Source: Sphingobacteriales bacterium (GTDB lineage Bacteria; Bacteroidota; Bacteroidia; Chitinophagales; UBA2359). Taken from it: a DNA stretch of 64,000 bases. Positions within the stretch are counted from its first letter, which is position 1. Each line of letters begins with the position of its first letter. Positions 27,134 to 36,500 of this stretch are shown here, one piece after another. Location: assembly GCA_016700115.1 (NCBI GenBank), contig CP064999.1, positions 4,464,001-4,528,000 of the forward strand, read 5' to 3'. Below the pieces are notes generated by a model that was not told the origin of the DNA, searched no databases, and worked only from the letters and a program-made list of their open reading frames with translations. Position numbers and translations under genes: made by a program.

Positions 27134-28420
27134 ATGAAACAAAGGCAAGTCATATTTTTATTGTTTGGAATAATACTGCTTTGCACAAGTTGTGTTCAAC
27201 AGGAAAAAGGTTGTACCGATCCGGTAGCATTGAATTATAACCCAAATGCAATGCAAGACAATGGCGAATGTTTGTATGTATTGCCTGTTCCTTCAATTTA
27301 TGAGTTCAAAAGGGGTAATCAAAATTCTGTCAGTTACCTTCCCCAAATAGTACTCAATTTGCTGATAGAAACTATTTGTAAAACAATAGAAAAAACAGCG
27401 CTACCCGGAGCAACTCCCATAGATATAGCCGATTTGCTGGAGATATATCAACAAACTGATTACAATAATAACATTTTAAGTGAAGTAGCCCCTTATTCTC
27501 CATCTTACTCACAGTTTACACAAATTGCAAGTTCTCAACGGTTAGCATCCAATGTCATAAATACATACAAGGCTGATTCTATGTTAATGTCGTGGTTTGA
27601 TACAATTGCAACACGTTCTCAAAATAGTGTCTTTTTGGGAACCCCTGAAGTTTATACAACGTCTTCAGGTCTGAATTTAAAAGAAGCCGTCAGAATTACC
27701 TTATATACATCCGTTTTAATGGCTAACTCAATTCAAAAAGTAAGCAACATCAGTTCACAATCCAATTCTGCTTTCGTCTATTCTAAAAATTATACTCCGA
27801 TGGAAAATTCCTGGGACAGTGCTTTTGGATTTTTTGGTGCATCGGTGTTTTATTCACTTTACACAGATGAAGCTTGGGATGCCCAACCATATCATGATTA
27901 TAACGGAGACCTGTTGATTGATTTCACTACAGAATATAATTTCGGGTTCGCTAATTTGGCAGTTTATCGGGATTTAATAGATGATGCAGATATTGATTTC
28001 ACCGGAGTTTTATTTGAGGCATGGACCGGAGGAAGAACTGCAATAACCAATCAGTCTGATGTATTGAGATCTCAGTTTCGAGAAATAATTCTATCTGAAT
28101 GGCAACGATTGATTGCTGCCAGTGTAGTACATCATTTGAATGGGTTAAAGTCTGAAATGCTATATTATGGTACACCGGAACAGAATATCGAACAGCTAAA
28201 TCAGGATTGGTCCGGTTTATGGATGTATTTGTTATCAATAAAATACTTTACAAATCCTGAAATCAATGTTCAAAATCAGTTAAATCTTTTGGGAAATTCA
28301 CCTGTATATGCAGAATCAGGGAGCACCGAGTATGAAAACTACCTGATAAAACTAAATCAGATAAGCGCAGCCATACAGCAAGGATATTCATTTACTGATT
28401 TACAAATGCAAAATTGGTAG
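27134..28420 (+). CDS. DUF4856-like lipoprotein
   Basis: The 428-residue protein has a lipoprotein signal with Cys20 (IILLCTSC). A short Cys-containing motif follows (GCTDPVALNYNPNA...GEC), a module often found after the signal in exported Bacteroidota proteins. From about residue 55 (YEFKRGNQNSVSY) the rest matches DUF4856: ENSWDSAFGFFGASVFYSL, then DYNGDLLIDFTTEYNFGFAN. DUF4856 proteins are reported near iron or metal-uptake systems, but no such genes lie here. The start is 16 bases after the 128-bp array, so its promoter must lie within or upstream of the repeats. It converges on glmM with a 12-base gap. Confidence 0.8.
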   Translation: MKQRQVIFLLFGIILLCTSCVQQEKGCTDPVALNYNPNAMQDNGECLYVLPVPSIYEFKRGNQNSVSYLPQIVLNLLIETICKTIEKTALPGATPIDIADLLEIYQQTDYNNNILSEVAPYSPSYSQFTQIASSQRLASNVINTYKADSMLMSWFDTIATRSQNSVFLGTPEVYTTSSGLNLKEAVRITLYTSVLMANSIQKVSNISSQSNSAFVYSKNYTPMENSWDSAFGFFGASVFYSLYTDEAWDAQPYHDYNGDLLIDFTTEYNFGFANLAVYRDLIDDADIDFTGVLFEAWTGGRTAITNQSDVLRSQFREIILSEWQRLIAASVVHHLNGLKSEMLYYGTPEQNIEQLNQDWSGLWMYLLSIKYFTNPEINVQNQLNLLGNSPVYAESGSTEYENYLIKLNQISAAIQQGYSFTDLQMQNW

Positions 28421-28432
28421 TTTTCCCAAAAT

Positions 28433-29830
28433 CTAACCTGACAGCATTTCCTTAATCTGACTGATTAAATGCTTTGCCATTGTGTTGGCAATGGTTTCGG
28501 ATGCGCTTTCTGCATAAATCCTGATAATAGGCTCTGTATTGGATTTTCTCAAATGTACCCAACCTTGTTCAAAATCTATTCTCAAACCATCAATGTCGGT
28601 TATAGGATAGCGTTCATACTTTTGTTTTAATGCATTCAACACTTCATCAGGGTTGACTTGGTCAAATAATCTGAGATCAATTTTATTTTTGGATAGATGA
28701 TAATCCGGATATTTATCCCGTAAAGAAGAACAGGTTTTTCCGGAAACAGCTAAATAGGACAAAAATAAGGCAATACCCACCAATGCGTCTCTTCCATAAT
28801 GTAATGCAGGATAAATCACTCCCCCGTTTCCTTCACCACCTATAATCGCATTGACCTCTTTCATTTTTGCAACGACATTCACCTCTCCAACAGCCGATGT
28901 GAAATATTTACCTCCTGCTTTTAAAGTAACATCCCGCAAAGCACTGGTAGATGAAAGATTCGAAACAGTATTCCCCGTTTGTTCCTGAAGAACATAATCT
29001 GCTACAGCCACCAAAGTATATTCTTCACCAAACATTAAACCTTTTTCGGTAATAAATGCCAACCTGTCCACATCGGGATCTACGACAATTCCAAGATCAG
29101 ATTTAGAGCTCACAACGTCTAATGCCGTAGAAACTAAATGTTCGGGTAAGGGCTCAGGATTATGAGCAAACTGGCCGGTCGGGCGACAATTGACCTCAAC
29201 AATATTTTTCACACCTAATGCATGTAACAATGCCGGTACGGCAATTCCGCCAACAGAATTTATACCGTCAACCAAAATAGTAAAGTTGCGGTCTTCAATC
29301 GCTTTAACATTGACTAAAGGCAATGCAACAATTTGGGCAATATGCGTTTTTAGGTAATTGTATTTTTTATGGTAAAGACCAATTTTCATGACATCTAAAT
29401 AGCTAAAATTTCCTTCTTCTGCTATTTTTAATAATGCTTTACCTTCTTCATCGCTTATAAACTCACCTTTTTCATTAAGCAATTTAAGTGCATTCCATTG
29501 TGCAGGATTATGGCTTGCAGACAATACAATTCCGCCGGTTGCCTGCTCAGCTACAACTGCAATTTCAACAGTTGGAGTTGTTGCCATTCCGAGATCAATG
29601 ACTTCTATTCCTAAACTCATCAAAGTTCCACTCACCAATCGGTTGACCATTTCACCAGATATACGTGCATCCCTTCCAAGTACTACTTTCGGAGTTTCCG
29701 TTTTATTCTGATTTAATAACCAGATACCAAAAGCTGATGTAAATTTTACCAAATCAGGAGGGGTTAGGTTTTCTCCGGCCAAGCCGCCTATAGTTCCTCT
29801 TATTCCTGATATAGATTTAATCAGTGTCAA
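28433..29830 (-). CDS. glmM: Phosphoglucosamine mutase (TTG start)
   Basis: GlmM converts glucosamine-6-phosphate to glucosamine-1-phosphate for UDP-GlcNAc and peptidoglycan/LPS synthesis. The 465-residue protein has the phosphoserine loop LSASHNPAQWNALK (catalytic Ser106), the metal loop DPDVDR (251-256), the sugar loop GGEGNGGVIY (331-340) and the phosphate-binding RKSNTEP (428-434). The QWNALK form of the loop is typical of the Bacteroidota and archaeal branch, so phosphoglucomutase/phosphomannomutase activity is also possible. The start is TTG at 29830 (MTLIKSISGIRGT); an out-of-frame ATG lies 10 bases upstream and stops after seven codons. Confidence 0.9.
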   Translation of the reverse strand: MTLIKSISGIRGTIGGLAGENLTPPDLVKFTSAFGIWLLNQNKTETPKVVLGRDARISGEMVNRLVSGTLMSLGIEVIDLGMATTPTVEIAVVAEQATGGIVLSASHNPAQWNALKLLNEKGEFISDEEGKALLKIAEEGNFSYLDVMKIGLYHKKYNYLKTHIAQIVALPLVNVKAIEDRNFTILVDGINSVGGIAVPALLHALGVKNIVEVNCRPTGQFAHNPEPLPEHLVSTALDVVSSKSDLGIVVDPDVDRLAFITEKGLMFGEEYTLVAVADYVLQEQTGNTVSNLSSTSALRDVTLKAGGKYFTSAVGEVNVVAKMKEVNAIIGGEGNGGVIYPALHYGRDALVGIALFLSYLAVSGKTCSSLRDKYPDYHLSKNKIDLRLFDQVNPDEVLNALKQKYERYPITDIDGLRIDFEQGWVHLRKSNTEPIIRIYAESASETIANTMAKHLISQIKEMLSG

Positions 29831-29949
29831 TTTGCAACATGTTTAATTAAAAAATATTGTGCGCTGTTTTGTGTTTTGGTTTATCTTCACCGGTTTCGGG
29901 CTGCAAACATAACCATTATAATGAAAAAGACATAAATTTTATCCCATAA

Positions 29950-30127
29950 CTGATGTTACGCAACGACATGTTTCTAACCTACCCACAGTAAGAGTGTCCG
30001 CTTTTTCACTTTCATCGTTATCACAAGGAGCCCTTCTCCCCTCCCTGAAACTTGTTTTAGGAAGTGACCGGGGATGGGTCAAAACAGGGACAAGCAAAGC
30101 AGATTGGAAACCGCTGCATAACATCAG
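29950..30127. repeat. 178-bp element bounded by 13-bp inverted repeats
   Basis: CTGATGTTACGCA at 29950-29962 pairs with TGCATAACATCAG at 30115-30127 (12 of 13 matches). The interior is richer in G+C than its surroundings and has no convincing coding frame. It could be a MITE-like or REP-like element; no transposase is nearby. Confidence 0.5.
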
Positions 30128-30184
30128 CCCTTAAGTTCTTCATCCCAAAAACCGTTTGGCGGATAATCTGTAAACAGTGGAGGT

Positions 30185-30676
30185 AATACCAACTATGATT
30201 TAATTTTGCACCATCATTTACTGACGTAGGTCTTTAAATTCCCCTCCTTGGAGGGGTTAGGGGTGGGTTCTTTTAGATAGTGAAGTGGTATAATTTTAAA
30301 AGGCTGACAAATTATACCAACTATGATTTAATTTTGCACCATCAATTACTGACGTAGGTCTTTAAATTCCCCTCCTTGGAGGGGTTAGGGGTGGGTTCTT
30401 TTAGATAGTGAAGTGGTATAATTTTAAAAGGCTGACAAATTATACCAACTATGATTTAATTTTGCACCATCATTTACTGACGTAGGTCTTTAAATTCCCC
30501 TCCTTGGAGGGGTTAGGGGTGGGTTCTTTTAGATAGTGAAGTGGTATAATTTTAAAAGGCTGACAAATTATACCAACTATGATTTAATTTTGCACCATCA
30601 TTTACTGACGTAGGTCTTTAAATTCCCCTCCTTGGAGGGGTTAGGGGTGGGTTCTTTTAGATAGTGAAGTGGTATA
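30185..30676. repeat. Tandem array of the 128-bp unit, 4 copies
   Basis: This is the same unit as at 26478-27117. ACCAAC anchors fall at 30188, 30316, 30444 and 30572, exactly 128 apart. The last copy lacks the 20-bp spacer and ends at GGTATA. Sequence identity with the first array is very high, including the same two polymorphic sites. Confidence 0.95.
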
Positions 30677-30686
30677 AGTATGTGTT

Positions 30687-30730
30687 TAAAAAAAAATCTG
30701 AACGGAAAATAAGGTATTCCGTTCAGATTT
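30687..30730 (-). terminator. Rho-independent terminator of the carboxypeptidase-regulatory-like gene
   Basis: Perfect 14-bp stem (AAATCTGAACGGAA at 30694-30707, TTCCGTTCAGATTT at 30717-30730) with a 9-base loop. On the minus strand it is followed by a run of about nine T. It lies 62 bases after the stop of the minus-strand gene. Confidence 0.85.
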
Positions 30731-30792
30731 CCATCGGGTAGCTAAAACTTTAGCCCTCCAAATGTTGGAAAAAAAAATAACAGCAAGTGCAA

Positions 30793-31716
30793 TTAAACAA
30801 CCGACTGTATCATTACTTTTTTTCTTTGATACTCTCTGCCTGCTACAATTTTAAGATTATTTTCGGTTATGGTGTCGTAACCCGCCAAACGCCAGGTTAT
30901 ATCTACAAATCCCGCAGGCAGTTTGGTAACACTGTATTTTCCTTTAATATCGGTAAACACGCTTTTAATAACGTTTTGAGTGCCGGCGCTGACAACTTTT
31001 ACTTCTACATTTTGCAGAGGAACGTCGTTGATATCAAGAACTGTTCCGCGAATTTTAGCATTGGTTGTTCCAAGGTCAATAATTATACGCGCATCTTTAT
31101 AAGCGCTCACAAGCTGAGGATTGGTCGTTAAAAATAAGTTGAACAGATTGTCCAATTGGTTAGAAAACAAAGTCTTAGTAATATATTTAACGTTTTCTCT
31201 GATTTGCTTGTTAGCTTGTTTCTTGTCAATAATAGCCTGTCGCGGGTTTTGAAAAGATGCCCTGTAAATGTCAATACTTGTTTGAAGTGCCGTCACATCG
31301 GCAGGAAGAATTCCGTAATCGGCCAAGTTAGCAATATTTGTATCGGCAGCGTCGTGAATATTCTGGCAAACATCGTCAATATCTGCCTTTTTTGTTTTCC
31401 CAAGGTCAGATAAGTTTACTTTTACCAAAGCGGCAAGCGTGTTGTTTTCAGAAATACTCGCATAAGTCGCAGTTCCCGAAGCACATTTAAATGCCAAATT
31501 TACCATGGTCGCCCTCAATAAATTGGTATCTAACGTTACGCCTTCTGATGTCCCGACAGAAATTTGATTCAGCGAATTAATAAGTACCAACCTGTTTCCT
31601 ACATTGGTTACTATGGTCAGGATTGCGGGCACACTGGCTGTTTCGGCAGCATTTTCTGTGCAAAAAACGTGGGTGGCAGAGATCATGTTAACTCTGTTCG
31701 ACATTTTGTCATCCAT
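30793..31716 (-). CDS. Protein with C-terminal carboxypeptidase-regulatory-like domain
   Basis: The 307-residue protein has no signal peptide. The first ~215 residues are mostly helical with no motif I recognise (SNRVNMISATHVF, ILTIVTNVGNRLVLINSLNQ, KQANKQIRENVKYITKTL). The last ~85 residues form a carboxypeptidase-regulatory-like beta-sandwich: AKIRGTVLDINDVPLQNVEV, FTDIKGKYSVTKLPAGFVDI, AGYDT. The combination appears in many Bacteroidota, often in multiple copies, without a known role. The gene stands alone with a strong terminator, between repeat arrays on both sides. Confidence 0.72.
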   Translation of the reverse strand: MDDKMSNRVNMISATHVFCTENAAETASVPAILTIVTNVGNRLVLINSLNQISVGTSEGVTLDTNLLRATMVNLAFKCASGTATYASISENNTLAALVKVNLSDLGKTKKADIDDVCQNIHDAADTNIANLADYGILPADVTALQTSIDIYRASFQNPRQAIIDKKQANKQIRENVKYITKTLFSNQLDNLFNLFLTTNPQLVSAYKDARIIIDLGTTNAKIRGTVLDINDVPLQNVEVKVVSAGTQNVIKSVFTDIKGKYSVTKLPAGFVDITWRLAGYDTITENNLKIVAGREYQRKKVMIQSVV

Positions 31717-31900
31717 GTTTAATGATGTTTTTAGCAGTTAGAAAATTTTCAAAAAGCAAATTAATGTTCTTAAAACAGATAATCAGTTGTATATATTATG
31801 CGAATCCCAATAAAAATTTTCAATTATTTGGATTATTCAATTTTTTGATTACAAAGGCTCGATTTGAGTTATGTGTGATAGGTTTTAAACTATGTGTAAT

Positions 31901-32131
31901 TAGTCAGGAGCGAAAACCGTTTAGTCGGGAGCGAAAACCGTTTAGTCAGGAGCGAAAACCGGTTAGTCGGGAGCGAAAACCGGTTAGTCGGGAGCGAAAA
32001 CCGTTTAGTCGGGAGCGAAAACCGTTTAGTCGGGAACGAAAACCGTTTAGTCGGGAGCGAAAATCGTTTAGTCGGGAGCGAAAACCGATTAGTCAGGAGC
32101 GAAAATCGTTTAGTCGGGAGCGAAAACCGGA
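31901..32131. repeat. Tandem array, 21-bp unit, 11 copies
   Basis: The unit is TAGTCGGGAGCGAAAACCGT plus T, with G/A, T/G and C/T variants. It starts at 31901 and repeats every 21 bases to the eleventh start at 32111. It contains the core AACCGTTT, which is also present in the 42-bp array at 63.7-63.9 kb. Confidence 0.95.
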
Positions 32132-32164
32132 TTTGGAAAGCAGAAATCCTTTTAAAAGAATAGT

Positions 32165-32272
32165 TATACCAACTATGATTTAATTTTGCACCATCAATTA
32201 CTGACGTAGGTCTTTAAATTCCCCTCCTTGGAGGGGTTAGGGGTGGGTTCTTTTAGATAGTGAAGTGGTATT
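32165..32272. repeat. Single copy of the 108-bp element (no spacer)
   Basis: TATACCAAC at 32165 to GGTATT at 32272, near-identical to the element inside the 128-bp units, but without the 20-bp spacer on either side. This defines the 108-bp core as the independent unit. Confidence 0.9.
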
Positions 32273-32438
32273 ACAACGGAATCGCAGTAGATTGGTAGTA
32301 TGAAACTAAATAACGAATCCGTAAATCAAAAACGAAGTAAAATGTCCTTTCGGATAAAATTTAAAAGATTGACTAAGCCGTTTTAAAACCACCGGCAATA
32401 AAAATAAAATTTAGAATCGAAAACAGTTTAAAAGAATT

Positions 32439-33233
32439 TTACCGGACAAGTTTGGTAGCAGGAATTGTATTGACAGCAGAGTTTTTGTTTAGATAGCTCA
32501 AAAACAACTCCAATCCATTTCTTTTTTGTTGGTCAAATTCGTAGCTGATAAATCTGGTATAATACTCATGAAGATCAAAGTCAAGGTTATAATCCGAATG
32601 ATAAAGTTTAACAACTTCATCTATAGAGTTTAACCCAAGCCTAAACGCGTTATTCAGTGAGTTTTCAAATCCATCTGGTAAATCGGTAATTGTAACCCAG
32701 GAGGCAAAAACAAAAGGAAGTCCGGTAAATTCATACCATGCTCGGCTTAAATCATATTGATAGTTAAATTTAGGAGCCCATTCAATTGTTCTGTCCCCAA
32801 TTATTACCCCTGCTGTTGTGCCGTTGATTTGATGTTCGTAATGTTTTGTTGCGGGTATAAATTCAATATCCGTGAGTTTCCAGTAGTTTTCGCTCAGGAT
32901 TCTGATCAATTGAACTGAAGTTCTGGATTGGTAATCTAAATAGATTTTTCTAATCTCACTTAAAGGTACCTGACTATAAAGAGCTACAGTCTTTACATCA
33001 CCCACTGAACCAATACAAAAGTCGGTAATGATTTTGTGATGTTGAAGTTGCGGTAATACAGCCACAGGAACTAAACCAATATGAGCCAACCCATTCTTTA
33101 ATTTATCTGCTGTTTTAGCCGGAACTTCCAGTTGAAGGTCAATATTGTGAATTAAGCCGGTTTTCTTCAGACCAAATAAAAATGGTTTAGTATTCAGATA
33201 TGATACCGCAGATATAATTATTTTTGCCTGCAT
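32439..33233 (-). CDS. mqnA: Chorismate dehydratase MqnA
   Basis: MqnA removes water from chorismate to give 3-enolpyruvylbenzoate, the first step of the futalosine route to menaquinone. The 264-residue protein has the family's periplasmic-binding-like fold and signatures: ISAVSYLNTKPFLFGL at the N-terminus, LKNGLAHIGLVPVAVLPQ, KIYLDYQSRTSVQLIRIL, VIIGDRTIEW and LPFVFASWV. Length is typical. No other mqn genes are in the window. The gene is divergent from the giant surface-protein gene. Confidence 0.9.
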   Translation of the reverse strand: MQAKIIISAVSYLNTKPFLFGLKKTGLIHNIDLQLEVPAKTADKLKNGLAHIGLVPVAVLPQLQHHKIITDFCIGSVGDVKTVALYSQVPLSEIRKIYLDYQSRTSVQLIRILSENYWKLTDIEFIPATKHYEHQINGTTAGVIIGDRTIEWAPKFNYQYDLSRAWYEFTGLPFVFASWVTITDLPDGFENSLNNAFRLGLNSIDEVVKLYHSDYNLDFDLHEYYTRFISYEFDQQKRNGLELFLSYLNKNSAVNTIPATKLVR

Positions 33234-33555
33234 TCAGGACTTTTTTGTTGTTTAGAAAACAGATGGCATAAAAAAACTAATTCAGAACAAGCAAATGCCA
33301 ATAAAAGTTCTGAAACAACCAGGTCTATAAATTAAATAAAATTTCAATTTCCTGTTAAATGATTACGAGCTATTAAATATTTTGTAAAAAGGACTACTTA
33401 ATTATAGATTTCAGTTGTCATAATTTCATAAAAATTATACAATAAAGAACAAGTGATTGTTTAATTTCCTATTTTTAGCCACAATTCTAACCTTTTTATT
33501 TATTTCTTTTACATACTACTAAATACTTATATTTTTTTGCCGGAAAATACGCTCT
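33234..33555. other. Intergenic region upstream of the giant gene
   Basis: 322 very AT-rich bases between divergent mqnA and the giant gene. No exact TAnnTTTG box with a spaced -33 element was found, and no Shine-Dalgarno sequence precedes the ATG at 33556. Confidence 0.5.
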
Positions 33556-36500
33556 ATGAAAAGAATTTTACCCTTTTTGCTTTTCATTATAACCAGTAAT
33601 TGTCTTTTAGCCCAAACATACAATATGAGTAATAATAGTGTAACGAATACATCCGGCACACTATACGACAGCGGAGGGCTTTCATCAAATTATGGAAACA
33701 ATCAAAATTTTGTCTTTACAATTTGTCCTACCGGTGCCTCTTGTATTAACCTAAATTTCACACAATTCAATCTTCAAAACGGCCCGGATTATATCAATAT
33801 TTATAGTGGTAATTCTACCTCCGGTACATTGATTGGATCATATACTGGAACCTCAACTCCCGGCAATCTATTTATTGTTAATTCTTGTGTTACTTTAAAT
33901 TTTGTGTCAAACGGAAGTGTTGTTTCATCTGGATTTAACATGAATTGGCAAGGACAGACAGCTTGTTCAAATTTGACCGTTCAAACAGGAGGCAATAATA
34001 GTAATGCAGCCTGGTTGGTACAAAATGTTTTTTTAACAGGTTGTTCTCAGGTTTCAAATGTTACTTTCACCGGAAATTCAAATGCAATCGGTTATTTTGC
34101 GAATGGAGGTGGTATCGGTATTCCAAGTGGTATAATTATTTCAAGCGGTTCAGCTTCAAGTGCTGTAGGACCTAATAACTCATCAGGAGTCACAACTTCA
34201 TTTGGGACTGCGGGTGATGCAAACTTAACTGCTTTAACTGCATCCACTCCATGTGGATTTGCTTCATCCACAAATGATGCTGCAGTAATTCAGTTTACTT
34301 TTGTCCCTCTTTCAAGTACAGCCCAATTTCAATATGTATTTGCTTCAGATGAATACCTTGAATACGTATGTTCAAGTTTTAATGATGTTTTTGGTTTCTT
34401 CATCAGTGGACCCGGAGTACCTTTGCAAAACATAGCCTTAATTCCCGGAACTTCTACTTATGTAGGGATTAATACCGTTAACAATGTAAACAACACTACT
34501 TATTATACAAACAATCCAAGCGGTAGTACAGTTTCTCAATACGATGGTTTTACAACACCCATGTATGCAGTAGCTACCGGTTTAACTCCTTGTCAGACTT
34601 ATACTATTAAATTGGCAGTTGCAGATGCCGGGGACTCCATATTAGACTCGGCTGTGTTTTTGGCTGCAAACAGTTTTAATGCAGGAAACGCTGTAACTGT
34701 TACTTCTTTTGTGCCAAGTACAGGCACACAAGATGCTTATGAAGGATGTCAGGACGGATATTTTGAATTTGTCAGAGGAGATATTACAGATTTAAGCTCT
34801 CCTATCACTTTAAATATAGTTATTAGTGGTACTGCTACACCGGGTACCGATTACCAAACCTTACCGGTTACGGTAGTGATTCCGGCAGGACAAATTTCAA
34901 CAACCTTACCGGTAATAGCCTATCAGGATTTTTTATTTGAAGGTAGTGAATCTATCATCGTTCAAATCAATGAACTTCAATGTGATTGTACTTACCCCCC
35001 CCCTGCACAACTAAACGTGTATGATTCTCCTGAACCATTTACTGCTTTTATCAGTAACCCTCCAACAATATGTCCCGGATCTTCTGCATTAATAGCTGTA
35101 ATAGCTTCCGGTAGTCAGTTTACGCCATATACATATAATTGGAGCAATGGAAGTTCAGGACCGGCTATATTTGTAAGTCCATTAGCTACAACAACTTACA
35201 GTGTTACTGTTACAGATGCATGTGGAAGAACAACCGGAACTTCTATTCAGGTTAATGTCAGTGCAGCCGCCCCAAGTGCAGCCATTACACCAGCCGGCCC
35301 TTTTTGTGATAATTCATCACCTGTAACATTGGTTGCTGCAAGTAGTGGAGGAACATGGTCAGGTCCAGGTGTTAATTCGGCAACGGGTTTGTTTAACCCA
35401 GCTACAGCTTATGCCAGTGGTTCAAGCCCTTATACGATATCTTATACAGTTTCTAACTCATGTGGAACAGACACACAAAGCATACAAATAATTGTAAACC
35501 CATCAACAGCACCTGTTATAAATCCCGTTTCTCCTCTTTGTTCAGGTTCAACTGTTTTAATTAATTTGACCTCAAATATATCAGGTGGAACATGGTCTGG
35601 TCCGGGTATTGTAGGAGGCACAAATACTACTGGACAATTTAGCCTTGTTTTGGCAGCTTTAACCGGCCCGGGACCCTATACTATCACAAATACCGCACCT
35701 CCACCTTGCAGTGGAAGCAGTACAACTTCTATTTCAGTTGCTGCAGCACCAACAGCAAGTGCCGGTGGACCACAAACAATTTGCTTGGGTAGTAGTGTAA
35801 CTCTAACGGCAACAGGTGGAGGAACTTATTTATGGAATACAGGAGCTTCTACCGCAAGTATCACAATAAGTCCATCATCAACTACAACCTATATTGTTAC
35901 AGTTACTAATGCAGCCGGGTGTACCGCAAGTGCATCAAGTTTAGTAACTGTCAATACTCAGCCGCCAGCAAGTGCCGGTCCGCCTCAATCCATTTGTAAT
36001 GGAAACAGCACAACATTAACTGCTACGGGAGGTGGGACATATCTTTGGAATACCGGAGCTACATCTTCCGTTATTTCAGTAAATCCCACTTCAACAACAA
36101 CTTATAGTGTTACCGTTAGCCTTGGTGGAGGTTGTACTGCATCAGCATCAACAACAGTAACTGTAAATCCTCAACCTATTGCAAATGTTACTCCTCCTCA
36201 GTCTATCTGTGGGGGAAGCAATGTTGCTTTAACTGCATCAGGAGGCGGTACATATTTATGGAATACTGGTGCTACTACTGCTTCAATTAATGTCAGCCCA
36301 TCTACTACAACAACATATATTGTTACTGTTTCTGCTGCAGGAGGATGTACGGCTACGGCTTCAACAGTTGTTACTGTTAACCCCCAACCCATAGCGAGTG
36401 CAGGTGCTCCTCAATCAATATGTAATGGAAATAGTGTAAATTTAACTGCAACGGGTGGTGGAAGCTATTTATGGAGCACCGGTGCAAATTCTGCTACTAT

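Larger units (their letters stand above)
29831..30792. other. Repeat-filled intergenic region
   Basis: Nearly 1 kb with no convincing gene. It holds an inverted-repeat-bounded element (29950-30127), four copies of the 128-bp unit (30185-30676) and a minus-strand terminator (30687-30730). Confidence 0.75.
31717..32438. other. Repeat-bearing intergenic region between the regulatory-like gene and mqnA
   Basis: Contains the 21-bp array (31901-32131) and a single 108-bp element (32165-32272). An open frame over the array (31722-32183) reads SRERKP repeated and is explained by the 21-bp period. Confidence 0.7.

Noticed and set aside
29939..30124. Minus-strand open frame of 61 codons
   Set aside because: It lies wholly inside the inverted-repeat element, with low-quality composition and no homologous motif.
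30787..31131. Plus-strand open frame of 114 codons
   Set aside because: It is antisense to the C-terminal beta-sandwich domain of the minus-strand gene, which has clear family motifs and its own terminator.
31722..32183. Plus-strand open frame of 153 codons with repeated SRERKPFS
   Set aside because: It stays open because the 21-bp array has a period divisible by three. The first part is not protein-like and there is no independent support.
33234..33555. Promoter for the giant gene
   Set aside because: T-rich stretches near 33,530 resemble TAnnTTTG loosely, but no exact box with a spaced TTTG was found.
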